From: Notolepis coatsorum
Taxonomy: Eukaryota > Chordata > Actinopteri > Aulopiformes > Paralepididae
Length of the DNA: 64,000 nt
Assembly (NCBI GenBank): GCA_963971535.1
Contig: OZ020599.1
Span: forward strand, 100,471,480-100,535,479
Direction: 5' to 3'
In this document: positions 55,067 to 64,000 of the stretch, one piece after another
Layout of the letters: every line of letters starts with the position of its first letter
Position numbering within the stretch: position 1 is the first letter of the stretch
The notes under the pieces: model-generated
What the model was told of the DNA's origin: nothing
What the model saw: the letters and a program-made list of their open reading frames with translations, nothing else
Databases searched by the model: none
Position numbers and translations under genes: made by a program

Positions 55067-58000
55067 GTTTCAAGTTTCTTTAATAGTTGTCATACAGAAG
55101 TACAGAATACTTTCATACAAAATGCTTCTTACTGTTACGCTCCAGAGACTGTGCTAGACAAGATAGTATCAAATAACATAGTATAGCATGTAATTTAGAA
55201 GAAGAAAATGAGGTCACAGTGTTCGGTATAGACATATGTACAATGTTCTGAGTTACCATATAATATACAATACTATGCAGTGTACTAATGTACAGTACTA
55301 TATAGTGCAAAGCAGAAATGGGATGAGGTACAATTTAGGTACAATTTACAGTAAGGTGTACGAGTTGTAGTGCAATCCTTCATCAATAAATATAAAGTGT
55401 GGGGAGTGGGTGCTACAGTGTGTTTGTTTAAAGTGGGTGTGTGCTATAAAGTGTGTGGGGTGGGTGCTACAGTGTGTTTGTTTAAAGTGAGTGTGTGCGT
55501 GTGGATGTGTGTGCTATGTGCGTTTGGTGGTTGTTGTTGTGTAGTGTTCATTGTTCGTTTAGCAGCCTGATGGCCTGGGGATAGAAGCTTCTTCTGAGTC
55601 TTTCTGTGCTCGCCTTGAGACTCCGGTATCGCTTGCCTGACCGCAGCAGTTCAAAGAGGCAGTTGTTCGGGTGACTGGAGTCTTTAATGATTCTCTTAGC
55701 CTTGCCCTTGCAACGCTTGTTGTAAATGTTCTGGAGGGTGGGGAGCCCCCCTCCAATTGTGCGTTCGGCTGAACGTGTCACTCTTTGTAGTCTGATTCGG
55801 TCTTGTGCAGTGCTATTCCCAAACCAGGAGGTGATGTTGCCGGTCAAGATGCTCTCTATTGTACATGAGTAGAAGTTCTTAAGGATCTTCTGACTGACTT
55901 GGAACTTCCTTAGGCGCCTGAGGAAGTAGAGGCGTTGTCGTGCCTTCTTCACAACACTGTCAATGTGTGTGGTCCATGTCAAGTCCTCGGATATGTAGGC
56001 TCCGAGGTACTTAAAGCTGTTGACTCTCTCAACCGGTGCCCCGTCGATGCTGAGGGGGCTGTAGTCCTTGACCCCCGACCTCCTGAAGTCCACAATCATC
56101 TCCTTTGTTTTGCTGACGTTCAGGGAGAGGCTGTTTTCCTGGCACCATCCCGCCAGGACCTTGACCTCTTCCAGGTAGGCCCTCTCGTCGTTGGCAGAGA
56201 TCAGGCCCACCACCACTGTGTCGTCAGCAAATTTGATGATTGTATTGCTACTCCGCTGAGCCACACAGTCGTGTGTGTACAGGGAGTAGAGGAGGGGACT
56301 CAGAACACAGCCCTGGGGGGCCCCTATGTTGAGGGTGATGGATGAGGAGGTGCAGTTGCCTGCTCTCACCACCTGGGGTCTGCCAGTCAGGAAGTCCAAG
56401 ACCCACTGGCAGAGGTCATAGTTCAAGCCCAGGTCCCTGAGCTTGGCTATGAGTATGGAGGGGACTATGGTATTGAATGCCGAGCTGTAGTCGATGAATA
56501 GCATTCTCACATAGTTCCCCTGCCTCTTGTCCAGGTGTGATGCTGCTGTGTGCAGCACATGGGCTATGGCGTCCTCCGTGGACCTGTTGGGGCGGTATGC
56601 AAATTGCAGGGGGTCCATGTTGATGGGGAGGGAGGAGCAGATGTAGCCCTTTACTAGCTTCTCAAAGCACTTCATGGCTATGGAGGTGAGAGCTACAGGG
56701 CGGTAGTCGTTGAGGCAAGCAGGCTTGGATTTTTTGGGTACAGGGATAATAGTGGACTTCTTCAGGCAGGTGGGGATGACAGCCTGTTCTAAGGACAGGT
56801 TAAATATGTCAGTGAATACTGGGGCCAGTTGGTCGGCACAGACTTTTAGGACGCGGCCGGGGATGCCGTCCGGACCTGCTGCCTTCCTGATATCCACCTT
56901 TTTAAAGGTCCGCCTCACCTCATGCTCTGTTACCCTGAACACTGCGCCTCCATCAGCAGCCGACCCCCCCCCCCCATTGCCGTGGCTTGTGAGCTGGTGT
57001 TGTTGTTACCAGCATCAAACCTCGCATAGAAGGTATTGAGGTCATTTGATAAGGAGATGTCACTGTTCAGTTTGAGGGAGGCGCCTTTGTAGTCTGTCAT
57101 CGTTTTGAGCCCCTGCCACATAGCTCTGGAGTCAGCTTGTTCAAACTGGAGTTCAATTTTATCCCTGTAGCGCCGTTTGGCCTCTGACACTGTCCTCCTT
57201 ACGTTGTATCGCGCCACCTTGTGGTCATTCATGTTGCCTACCACTAGGCCGTCGTTGTATGCTTTGGTGCGCTCTCTCAGAGCTTCACGGACGGATTTGT
57301 CTACCCAGGGTTTTTGATTTGGGTAAACTCTCATTTTGGTAGTGGGGATTGTTTCTTCCACCACAGTACAAACATAGTCCAGCACTGTCTCCGTGTAGAC
57401 ATTAATGTTATCTGTGTCGCGGAACACATTCCAGTCTGTGCAGTCAAACGCAGACTGGAGCGTCTCCTCTGACGTCAAATCCCATTTCTGCACCTCTCGC
57501 GAGACTACAGGAGTACTTTTGATTCTCTGTTTGTACATTGGTGAAAGAAAGATGGACGCGTGATCTGATTTACCAAAGCCACTATCAGAATGAGCCTTGT
57601 AGCCACCTTTAAATTGCGTGTAACAGTGGTCTAGGCTGTTACCGCCTCTGGTGTTGCAAGTCACATGCTGATAGAAGTCAGGCAATACCTTTCTCAGATT
57701 GGCGCTATTGAAATCACCCAGCACTAAAATGGCGGCGTTAACGTTCGCCGCTTGTATTCTATTTACCTCGTCGTGGAGTCTGGAGAGCGCGACGTTGTTA
57801 CTGGCTTGCGGTGGAATATACACTCCTACAAGGATGATCGCCGTTAACTCCCTCGGGAGGAAGAAAGGACGACACTTGATGGTTATATATTCCAGGTCTG
57901 GGCAGCAGTGGTTGGATAATTCCTTCATGTTAGTTGGATCGCTCCAATTGTTGTTAAACATGAAGGCAATACCTCCTCCACGTTGTTTACCGGACTCTGC

Positions 58001-58410
58001 TGTACGATCCTTGCGGTGGATAAAGAAGTGTTCGGCCGGTTGGATTGCGTGGTCTGGAACGTCCGGCGTGAGCGACGTTTCGGTGAAGCAGAGAACGTTG
58101 CAGTCTCTGACGTCTCTTTGGTATTGAATCCTTGCTCGGATGTCATCCAGTTTATTGTCAATTGATTGTACATTGGCTAGCAATATACTGGGCAATGGCG
58201 TTCGGTGGCGTCTGGATCTCAGCCTGTTACGGATCCCAGCTCTCTTCCCACGCCGTCTGGTTCCTTTGTTCCTGGGATCAAGGAACAAAGGATCTGGTCC
58301 AATCTCTGTTAGCGAAGCAAGCCATCGTCGTGGTCCCAAAGGGGGACGCGATGTGTGGCGTTTCCTCCCGGTATTCTCTGGTGCCTGAGAAATCAAGGGG
58401 GGGGGGGGGG
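55067..58410 (-). mobile_element. Nearly full-length L2/CR1-type LINE (EN and RT)
   Basis: Minus strand. Frame 56930-58396 carries an APE-type endonuclease (LLANVQSIDNKLDDIRARI, CFTETSLTPDVPD, LVLGDFNSANL, KSDHASIFL) and the linker. Frame 55548-56942 carries RT ([63 protein letters not shown]) and a complete C terminus ending LLNEQ. FADD and the endonuclease residues are intact. The two frames are split only at a C/G homopolymer near 56966-56979. The 3' UTR is 55067-55547. A truncated sister copy lies at 42497-43097. The 5' edge lies at or after the G homopolymer at 58399-58411. Confidence 0.93.
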
Positions 58411-58411
58411 G

Positions 58412-58940
58412 TCAGATCCATAGACCTGTAGGATGCGTATTCGCATCCCGATCTTCCATCCTATGGCTTACCTACGCTTCCTTGCAGGGCTATACCAGAG
58501 GCTGCCGTTCGGCTACTCTCTGGCTACCCGCATCTTCACCAAGTGCGTGGAGACCGCGCTGGGGCCTCTGTGTCGTCGGGGGTTACGAATTGTATTCTGC
58601 CATGGATGACGTTCTGGTCCTTGGCCAGTCAGGGTAGATCGCCAGGTCTCATACCAGGCAGGTGGTGTCTCACCAGCCTGGGTTTTGCTGTAGACTGGAA
58701 GTAGAGTTCTCCTCTTCCCAGTCAACGGGTGGAGTACTTGGGCTTTTTCTAAGCTCAAGGTCTATATGGGCATCCCTCTCGGAGCGGCGGCTAGTGGTTG
58801 GGTTCTCGGCACGCTCGGGAGGTTCTGTCCTAGGATGGTTACGGCGCTGTCCATGATGCGCCTGCTGCTGGGGTCCCTTTTGGCCTCCTTTTCATGAGGA
58901 GGATACAGAGGTGGATTTTTCCAGTATGGAAATAGACCCG
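58412..58940 (+). pseudogene. DIRS reverse transcriptase fragment
   Basis: Begins at RSIDL (the FTSIDLxDAY region), then RLPFGYSLATRIFTKCVE as frames shift, MDDVLVLGQ (the position of the usual YLDD; one conserved Asp pair remains), HTRQVVSHQPG, and LGLFLSSRSIWASLSERR, MVTALSMMRLLL-like blocks. The start of RT is missing, apparently lost where the LINE inserted. Several stops; not functional. Confidence 0.8.
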
Positions 58941-59019
58941 GTGTGAGACATGTGGAAGCGGCTGAAGGTTCCCATGTCAGTACTGGGGGACCTCGTCTTC
59001 TGGGGAGGGTCTGGTGCCC

Positions 59020-59370
59020 TCACCTGCGGGGTCCCCGTGGGCAGCAGCCTCCCTCATGGGATGGGGGGGGGACGTGTCGGGCCAACGCAGTAGGGGGCAG
59101 CTCCATGCTGCCCAGTCTGCGCTACATTCAATGTGTTGGAATTGAAGGCAGTCCTTCTGATCCTCGACCGCTCGACCGCCTTGTGGTGGGCAAGCATGTT
59201 TTGGTCAGGACGGACAACACGACGTCAGCGTTGTATATTGTCAGACAGGGAGGAGTGCGCTCCCCCCGTCTGCACCGGGTGGCGGTCGGGCTCTGGCTAT
59301 GGGCGTTCTCCATCTGCTCTGCCTGAGGTCTCTCCACATCCCCGGTAGGGAGAATGTGGGTGCAGGTGTG
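59020..59370 (+). pseudogene. DIRS RNase H fragment
   Basis: In shifted frames: MLELKAVLLIL, then GKHVLVRTDNTTSALYIVRQ followed by GGVRSPRLHRVAVGLWLWAF. VRTDNTT and the following Y-RQGG block are the RNase H signature of DIRS elements. A g homopolymer at 59062-59069 and stops break the frame. Confidence 0.85.
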
Positions 59371-59379
59371 ATGTAGTGG

Positions 59380-60140
59380 GACGGTCCTCACCCTGATGAG
59401 TGGGGACTACGTCCAGACATAGTCGGGCAGGTCTGGGACCTATTCCGTGGCCGTCCGGGATTCTGTACGCATTCCCCCCCTTACACCTGATAGCTCAGCT
59501 GTTGGGGCGGGTACATCGGGAGCGCAGGACTTGGTCCTGGTCGCGCCGGGCCGGGGCTCAGCTGTGTGGTCCCCGGCCCTGATTCAGCTCTTGGTGGCCC
59601 CGCCGTGGCCTGTTCCGTGGTCACTGTGGGCCCTCTCTCAGGCACGCAGAACTCTGTTCTGCCTCCTGTTCTGGGGCAGCCTCTAGGCTTGGCTGCTGAC
59701 AGTGTGAATCTGGTGGGGATGCGTCTTGACTATTCTGTGGTTAACGCTATCCGGTACGCGCGCGCTCCGTCCTCTACCGCGGCTTACGCTGGGGAGTGGC
59801 GTATGGTCGAGTTTGGGGGCGGAACATTGTTCAGCCACCCTCGTGGAACATTTCTGCTTGGCGCTCGGCGTCTCAAGCCTGTGGAATGTTCTCTGTCTCC
59901 GAGTGGGACCTCCAACTGGTCCTGGGCCGATTGTCGGAGGCCCCGTTTGAGCTTCTTGAGCAGGCGCCATTGGATCTGCTGTCTTGAAGACCGCATTCTT
60001 TTTGGCCGTCACCTCCGCTAAACACGTGGGTGAGCTGTGTGCTCTCTCAGTGCGGCCGGAGTGCCTGTCTATTCGGCCGATAGCGCCTGTCACATTGGTT
60101 GTGTGGGTGGTTCTGAGGTCTGGGACCTGTCCTGCGTCCC
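59380..60140 (+). pseudogene. DIRS tyrosine recombinase fragment
   Basis: 59440-59660 encodes the AFPPLHLIAQLLGRVHRERR and LLVAPPWPVPW spacer typical of fish DIRS. 59700-59790 gives SVVNAIRYARAPSSTAAYAG, the core-binding start of the recombinase. 59985-60090 gives FLAVTSAKHVGELCALSVRP, in which the first catalytic arginine (usually ARRVGEL or AKRVSEL) is His. I do not see the H-x-x-R or Tyr blocks. Inactive. Confidence 0.78.
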
Positions 60141-60382
60141 GCCATTTGGTGGGCTAGCAGGGGTGTGTAGGTGTGTGCCACGGGGTGATGTGTCACACGT
60201 GGTCCCGCCTGTGCTGTGCGTTTTTCAGGGGTCTCTGGTTCCCCCTTTTTCACACTTTGGTGGAGTTGACTGCCTCCCCCCCTTCGTTAGCATAGGCGGG
60301 TGGACGGGACTCCCCTCCTCCCTGGTTGGGGCTTACGGGCCCTCAGGGGCTACACTTGTCGGGCCACGCGTCTGCTCTGTCC

Positions 60383-60490
60383 CATATCTCATAATGGCAA
60401 AGAGCGAGACGCAATGGCCAGTATGATAATATAACGAAAGGTTATCCTATAACCTAGTTATATGATTACTGGCTGAGCGTCTCGCTCTTA
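60383..60490. repeat. DIRS internal complementary region
   Basis: 60383-60434 (catatctcataatggcaaag, agcgagacgc, ggccagtatgataatataac) is the reverse complement of the outer edge of the left terminal repeat. 60435-60490 (gaaaggttatcctataacct, agttatatgattactggctg) is the reverse complement of the outer edge of the right one. This is the template junction expected for the circular DIRS replication intermediate. Confidence 0.9.
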
Positions 60491-60520
60491 GCGCCCTGAG
60501 GTCCCTTGGTTGGGTTTTCA

Positions 60521-60731
60521 GTGTTGGAAACTTTTTCCGAGGAAGGTAGAGTGTGACATGTCCGGTGTCTTATAGCAGGACGCGGGGGCGTGGCCTGGTC
60601 ACGTGCATGTGAGTGCAATTGTTTGTTCGTGAGCACAGTAGGTGCTAGGAGATAAGAGTTATCTCATAATGGCAAAGAGCGAGATGCTCAGCCAGTATTC
60701 ATATAACTAGGTTATAGGATAACCTTTCGTT
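60521..60731. repeat. DIRS right inverted terminal repeat
   Basis: Reads gtgttggaaactttttccga, gtgtgacatgtccggtgtct, tgagtgcaattgtttgttcg, ataatggcaaagagcgagat, ending near ataggataacctttcgtta. Complement of 48357-48575. Confidence 0.9.
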
Positions 60732-61524
60732 AATGACTCTGACCAACCCAACAACCCAACAGGAGTGCAATTATAATGGGCCACGCACGCACAAGAGCCA
60801 TTTGGAGCATATCTGTGCATACGCAGCATTGTTTTTTCAATGATCATTACTTTTGTTTTCTTTGTGTTTAGCGACATTCCATAGTTTCTACATTCTGCAT
60901 TCAACTTATTCATCATGTCCAGCTTATTCATCATGTCCTGGAGATCTTCTTGAAAGTTACAGACTATAGCGGTGTCATCAGCATTTCTTATGTTGGTGAT
61001 GTTCTCTTCGCCAAGTTTGACTCCTTTCCCTCCTCTCAGACCCTTTTTCATCTTTGATTCACTGTACATGTTAAAGAGTACAGGGGACAAGATGCATCCT
61101 TGTCTTACACCCTTCTCCACGAGACGTCTCTTGATTTCTCCTTTCCAATTCTGACATTAGCCTTCTGCCTCCAGTATAAGTTCTTCGGTCAGAAACTGGT
61201 ATTTCAAATTCTTCCATTGTTCTCATCAATGTTGTATGTTCAACTATGTCGAAGGCCTTCGTGAAATCGATTAAGCAAATATACAGCTTCTTCTGTTGGT
61301 CTATCGATTTTTCGCCAATGATTCTGAGTTGGCAGATTGCATCTCTTGTTCCTTTTCCTTTGCGGAAACCCATTTGGCTATCCGAGAGCTGATGTTCAAT
61401 TATGGGTTCTATTCTGTTCTTGATGATTTTCAGGAGTACATTTGATGCATGAAATATCAAAATGATAGTCCTGTAATTGTTGTATTCTGTGGCTCTTCCG
61501 GTCTTTGAGTTCGGGATGAACATT

Positions 61525-63003
61525 GGGTCTCATTCCCCAAAATGTTCCAAAGAGTTCTCTTGGAAGACTTATCTTGGAACCGACTGAGACAGAATCAATG
61601 ACAAGTTCACTCTGAGTCCCCAACGTGCTGGTAATATGTCTTAAGTGGCTCAAACGGTCGCACCTGTGACATCTGCTTGGAGAATGGCATTATGTCTCAA
61701 ACGCGAAAGCGCGTCCCCGTTCAGGTCATTTGCATACAAAATAACGCCTCCAGAGCTCCTTATAAGGCAACTAGTGACGCAGCTGTGTGAAAATGGATGC
61801 GGAAGTGCCTTGCGAGTCTTGCGAAATGAGATTAGATTAATGTATTGTCATCATAGTACAGCTTGTGGTACACCTGCCGCAGCGCGCGCACACACACACG
61901 CGCGCGCACAGTATACTGTAGCCTATGGCGTAATGAATGAACGCAGTATAGGCTTATTATTCCATTAATGCCTACGGCGTAATGAATGAACGCAGTATAG
62001 GCTTATTATTCCATTAATGACTTGTTGCATTAGGATTTAGTAGATACTATATGCTCTGCCCTACGTACAGTATAGGTACAGTCTTTACTTATACTGTATG
62101 TAGGGCAGAGGCAGAGCATATATATAGTATCTACTAAATCCTAATGAAACAAGTAACTAGAATATATTAAGCCTATACTGTTCATTAGACACGTAGGCCA
62201 TACTGGCGCACACAAGACTTGTTATGGAATATTAATGCAGTCTATTTCCATGCGATTTAGTTCTTATTTATTTATTTATTTATCCACTGTCATTTCAGTG
62301 TTGGTGTATAGGCTATATAGTGTATTTCAATATAAGTTTAATTGATTAATGATATATTCGAAGGAATGCAGGTTTATAGCTATATCAAACAAAGGTCTGT
62401 CCCATTGTATACCAATCAATGGGATATATTGCATGTTGACCTGCATTCTTTCAAATGTATATAATGAATCATTAAAACAGATGTGTAACAAATAAGAAAT
62501 ACAAATTCCACAGAAGGCATTAAATAATTATTATTTTCAATCATTTCACAATAATTGCATAATTGTGTTTGAATATCTGAGTAATTAAAGTAATTATACA
62601 TTTGTCCAAAATAGCTGGTTCAGATATGGTTAATCCAGCTGCCCTGTGATCAGATGAATCCATATTATTTATTTTTCCGACATCAAATGCGTAATTTCTT
62701 ATCGTACAAATATTGTCATATATCTATTTTAATTATGATTAAGTAATTAATTCCAAGGAGGCCTGTAGCGTTAACATGAAGGAATCACTATGAGAACACA
62801 GTCTGTCAAGTTAATAAAATTTTCAATTAGTCAATCAATCATAAGTGTGCTCCTCAGCACTCTTATATCTGCTCTCAGCCACGCTCAAATCTGATCTCAG
62901 GAAAATGTGGGGAATCGCGCTACCAGCCCTAATATGTCTTAAATGGGCAGAAATCTGCCTAAGAGGACATTTTTGGTCGTAAATCCGTTCGGGAATGAGA
63001 CCC
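61525..63003. mobile_element. 1.48-kb TIR element inserted in the RTE-like LINE
   Basis: Ends gggtctcattccc and gggaatgagaccc, perfect 13-bp inverted repeats, flanked by att at 61522-61524 and 63004-63006 (possible 3-bp duplication). The interior is non-coding: a tandem duplicate of about 45 bp (tggcgtaatgaatgaacgca, 61926-62019), an inner palindrome at 62022-62156, a ca/cg dinucleotide tract at 61884-61908, and a second inverted pair ((a)atgaatcattaa types near 62340 and 62465). I cannot assign a superfamily; a 3-bp target fits Harbinger or EnSpm, but neither consensus is clear. Confidence 0.8.
62022..62156. repeat. Palindrome inside the TIR element
   Basis: Left arm acttgttgcattaggattta, gtagatactatatgctctgc, cctac; right arm gtagggcagaggcagagcat, atatatagtatctactaaat, cctaatgaaacaagt. 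The arms pair over about 55 bp with a small insertion in the right arm and a spacer of about 25 bp. Confidence 0.88.
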
Positions 63004-63606
63004 ATTGATTTTAGGAAATCATTTGGAATATTTCCTGAGTTGTAGATGTTGTTTACCAGTTTCACAAGGAGCTCGATGCATCTGTCACCCGAGTTCTTAT
63101 TCAGTTCAGCAGGGATCTCATCCTCGCCAGGCAATCTGTCCGTGGCCAGTGACTTCACAGTCTCTTCAACTTCTTTTTTTGTGATCTGGACTTTTTCTAT
63201 CTCTTCGAGACTAATTCCTGTCTGATGTTCTGTTCTGGTCTTCATATAGTGTTTCCACATACTCTGCCCATCTATTGATTATTTCCTTCTCGTCAAGGAG
63301 AAGTTTTCCCTCTTTGTCTCTGACACCATGGGTTGTTTTCCCTCTTCCTTGTTAGTTGTTGGATCTTGTTGTACATGAGAGGGTTGTGCTTCTTGTCTAG
63401 ATCTTCAATTTCGTTGCATTTTTCTTTGTAATACTTGTCTTTTTCATCTCTACACATTGTGGCAGATCTCACCCCCCCTCTCATGGATATGTGAAGGATG
63501 GGAGATACTTTTCATCACTACTGGAAAATGATCTGATACACAGTCTGCAGATGGTCGTGCCTTAGAGTTTGTTATTCCTTTCTTGTATCTGTGGTTTATC
63601 ATATTC

Positions 63607-64000
63607 AGGGACGCGGGAAGGGGGGGTGCGGCAGGGGCTGCAGCACCCCCTGCTGGATGGGAGTGTAACTGAAACTGCAAGGTTGTTTTGGCATTTATTC
63701 CATTGTAACCGAGGCTACTCAATGTCAAAGAGCGAAGCGGCACTGCAGATTTACCCTACTTCATTGCCAGATCGTCATAGGGGCGCTGTCTCGACAATGC
63801 AGTGTTATTAACAGCGTGTAGCCGACGCATGAACCGGTTGGGATTCGAATAGACGCGGCCTGGAAGCGTCAACGTGGAACTGGAAATCCGTTGGTATAGA
63901 CTTTAGAGTAGGCTGCTACAGTAACGTTAGTACTAGTTTGAGTTTGAGTTTAGAGACAGCAGGGTAGCTAGCGCTAACGGCGTGAAAGCGAAAGTATGAG
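63607..64000. mobile_element. hAT-type element end running off the window
   Basis: Begins cagggacgcgggaaggggggg and continues ggctgcagcaccccctgctg. The reverse complement of this terminus is at about 23716-23767. The other end is not seen before the window stops. The last 60 bp again carry acgttagt and gctagcgctaacg motifs like those at the start of the window. Confidence 0.6.

Larger units (their letters stand above)
48357..60731 (+). mobile_element. DIRS-type retrotransposon, expanded by nested LINEs
   Basis: Tyrosine-recombinase retroelement with the full DIRS terminal plan. A left terminal repeat (48357-48575) is inverted relative to a right one (60521-60731), and an internal complementary region (60383-60490) matches the outer edges of both. 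Coding pieces on the + strand run from about 54068 to 60140 (ORF1-like region, then RT, RNase H and tyrosine recombinase). Stops and frameshifts are frequent. Insertions at 49006-52483, 52985-53770 and 55067-58410 account for most of its 12.4 kb. The element is dead. I infer that the pieces belong together from their order and the terminal repeats. Confidence 0.82.
60825..63480 (-). mobile_element. RTE-like LINE, interrupted by a TIR element
   Basis: Minus-strand parts 63004-63480 and 60825-61524. The upstream part has KDKYYKEKCNEIEDLDKKHN, then VQITKKEVEETVKSLATDRL, PGEDEIPAELN and IPNDFLKS. The downstream part continues FIPNSKTGRATEYNNYRTI, GFRKGKGTRDAICQLRII, YICLIDFTKAFDIVEH, EKGVRQGCILSPVLFNMYS and NADDTAIV, where the first residue of YADD is Asn. 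Removing the 61525-63003 insertion rejoins FLKS to FIPNSK, the normal RTE order. Frameshifts are few. It ends near the MSLNTKKTKVMIIEK block and lacks the C terminus. Confidence 0.9.

Noticed and set aside
54374..55186. 270-codon frame as an independent gene
   Set aside because: It lies between DIRS segments, continues into the LINE 3' UTR and has no recognisable domain. Best explained as decayed DIRS coding sequence.

Overview
This is vertebrate nuclear DNA, almost certainly from a ray-finned fish. It holds one multi-exon gene with canonical GT/AG introns, no bacterial-type coding, and a dense, heavily nested transposon population typical of teleosts: hAT and TTAA-target DNA elements, L2/CR1, L1/Tx1 and RTE-type LINEs, a Penelope element, a DIRS tyrosine-recombinase retrotransposon and tRNA-derived SINEs. 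I do not commit to a species.

The only host gene I can support is a FOXP-family transcription factor on the + strand (coding exons from 11723 to 44288). Fifteen coding exons join in phase into a 584-residue protein: a MHESG-type N terminus, a glutamine-rich region, a C2H2 zinc finger, a leucine zipper, a complete FOXP forkhead domain and an acidic tail with an IKEE motif. It resembles FOXP1 most closely; its shortness and divergence suggest the second teleost copy (foxp1a), but the paralogue letter is inference. An AATAAA at 45062 ends the likely 3' UTR.

Layout. 1-11507: nested DNA transposons (one MITE with a perfect 8-bp target duplication inside the end of an older element), a Penelope element split by a TIR element, a near-perfect 200-bp-arm palindrome, a 44/50-bp minisatellite and piggyBac-like elements. 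11508-45100: foxp1a. Its introns carry at least seven minisatellites, two SINEs with 14-bp target duplications, hAT and TTAA elements and LINE pieces; several arrays lie directly against splice sites. 45100-48300: hAT, RTE and L2 fragments and a decayed Harbinger transposase. 48357-60731: a DIRS element with inverted terminal repeats and internal complementary region, expanded by at least three LINE insertions. 60825-64000: an RTE-like LINE split by a 1.48-kb TIR element, then one end of a hAT element.

Two themes recur. First, tandem arrays appear to start from transposon ends: a TTAACCCTTTCACTACCAC satellite resembles a TTAA-element terminus, and a 73-bp repeat is built from a hAT terminus plus flank. 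Second, tandem arrays lie close to foxp1a splice sites. All other open reading frames are retroelement or transposase fragments or readings of tandem repeats.
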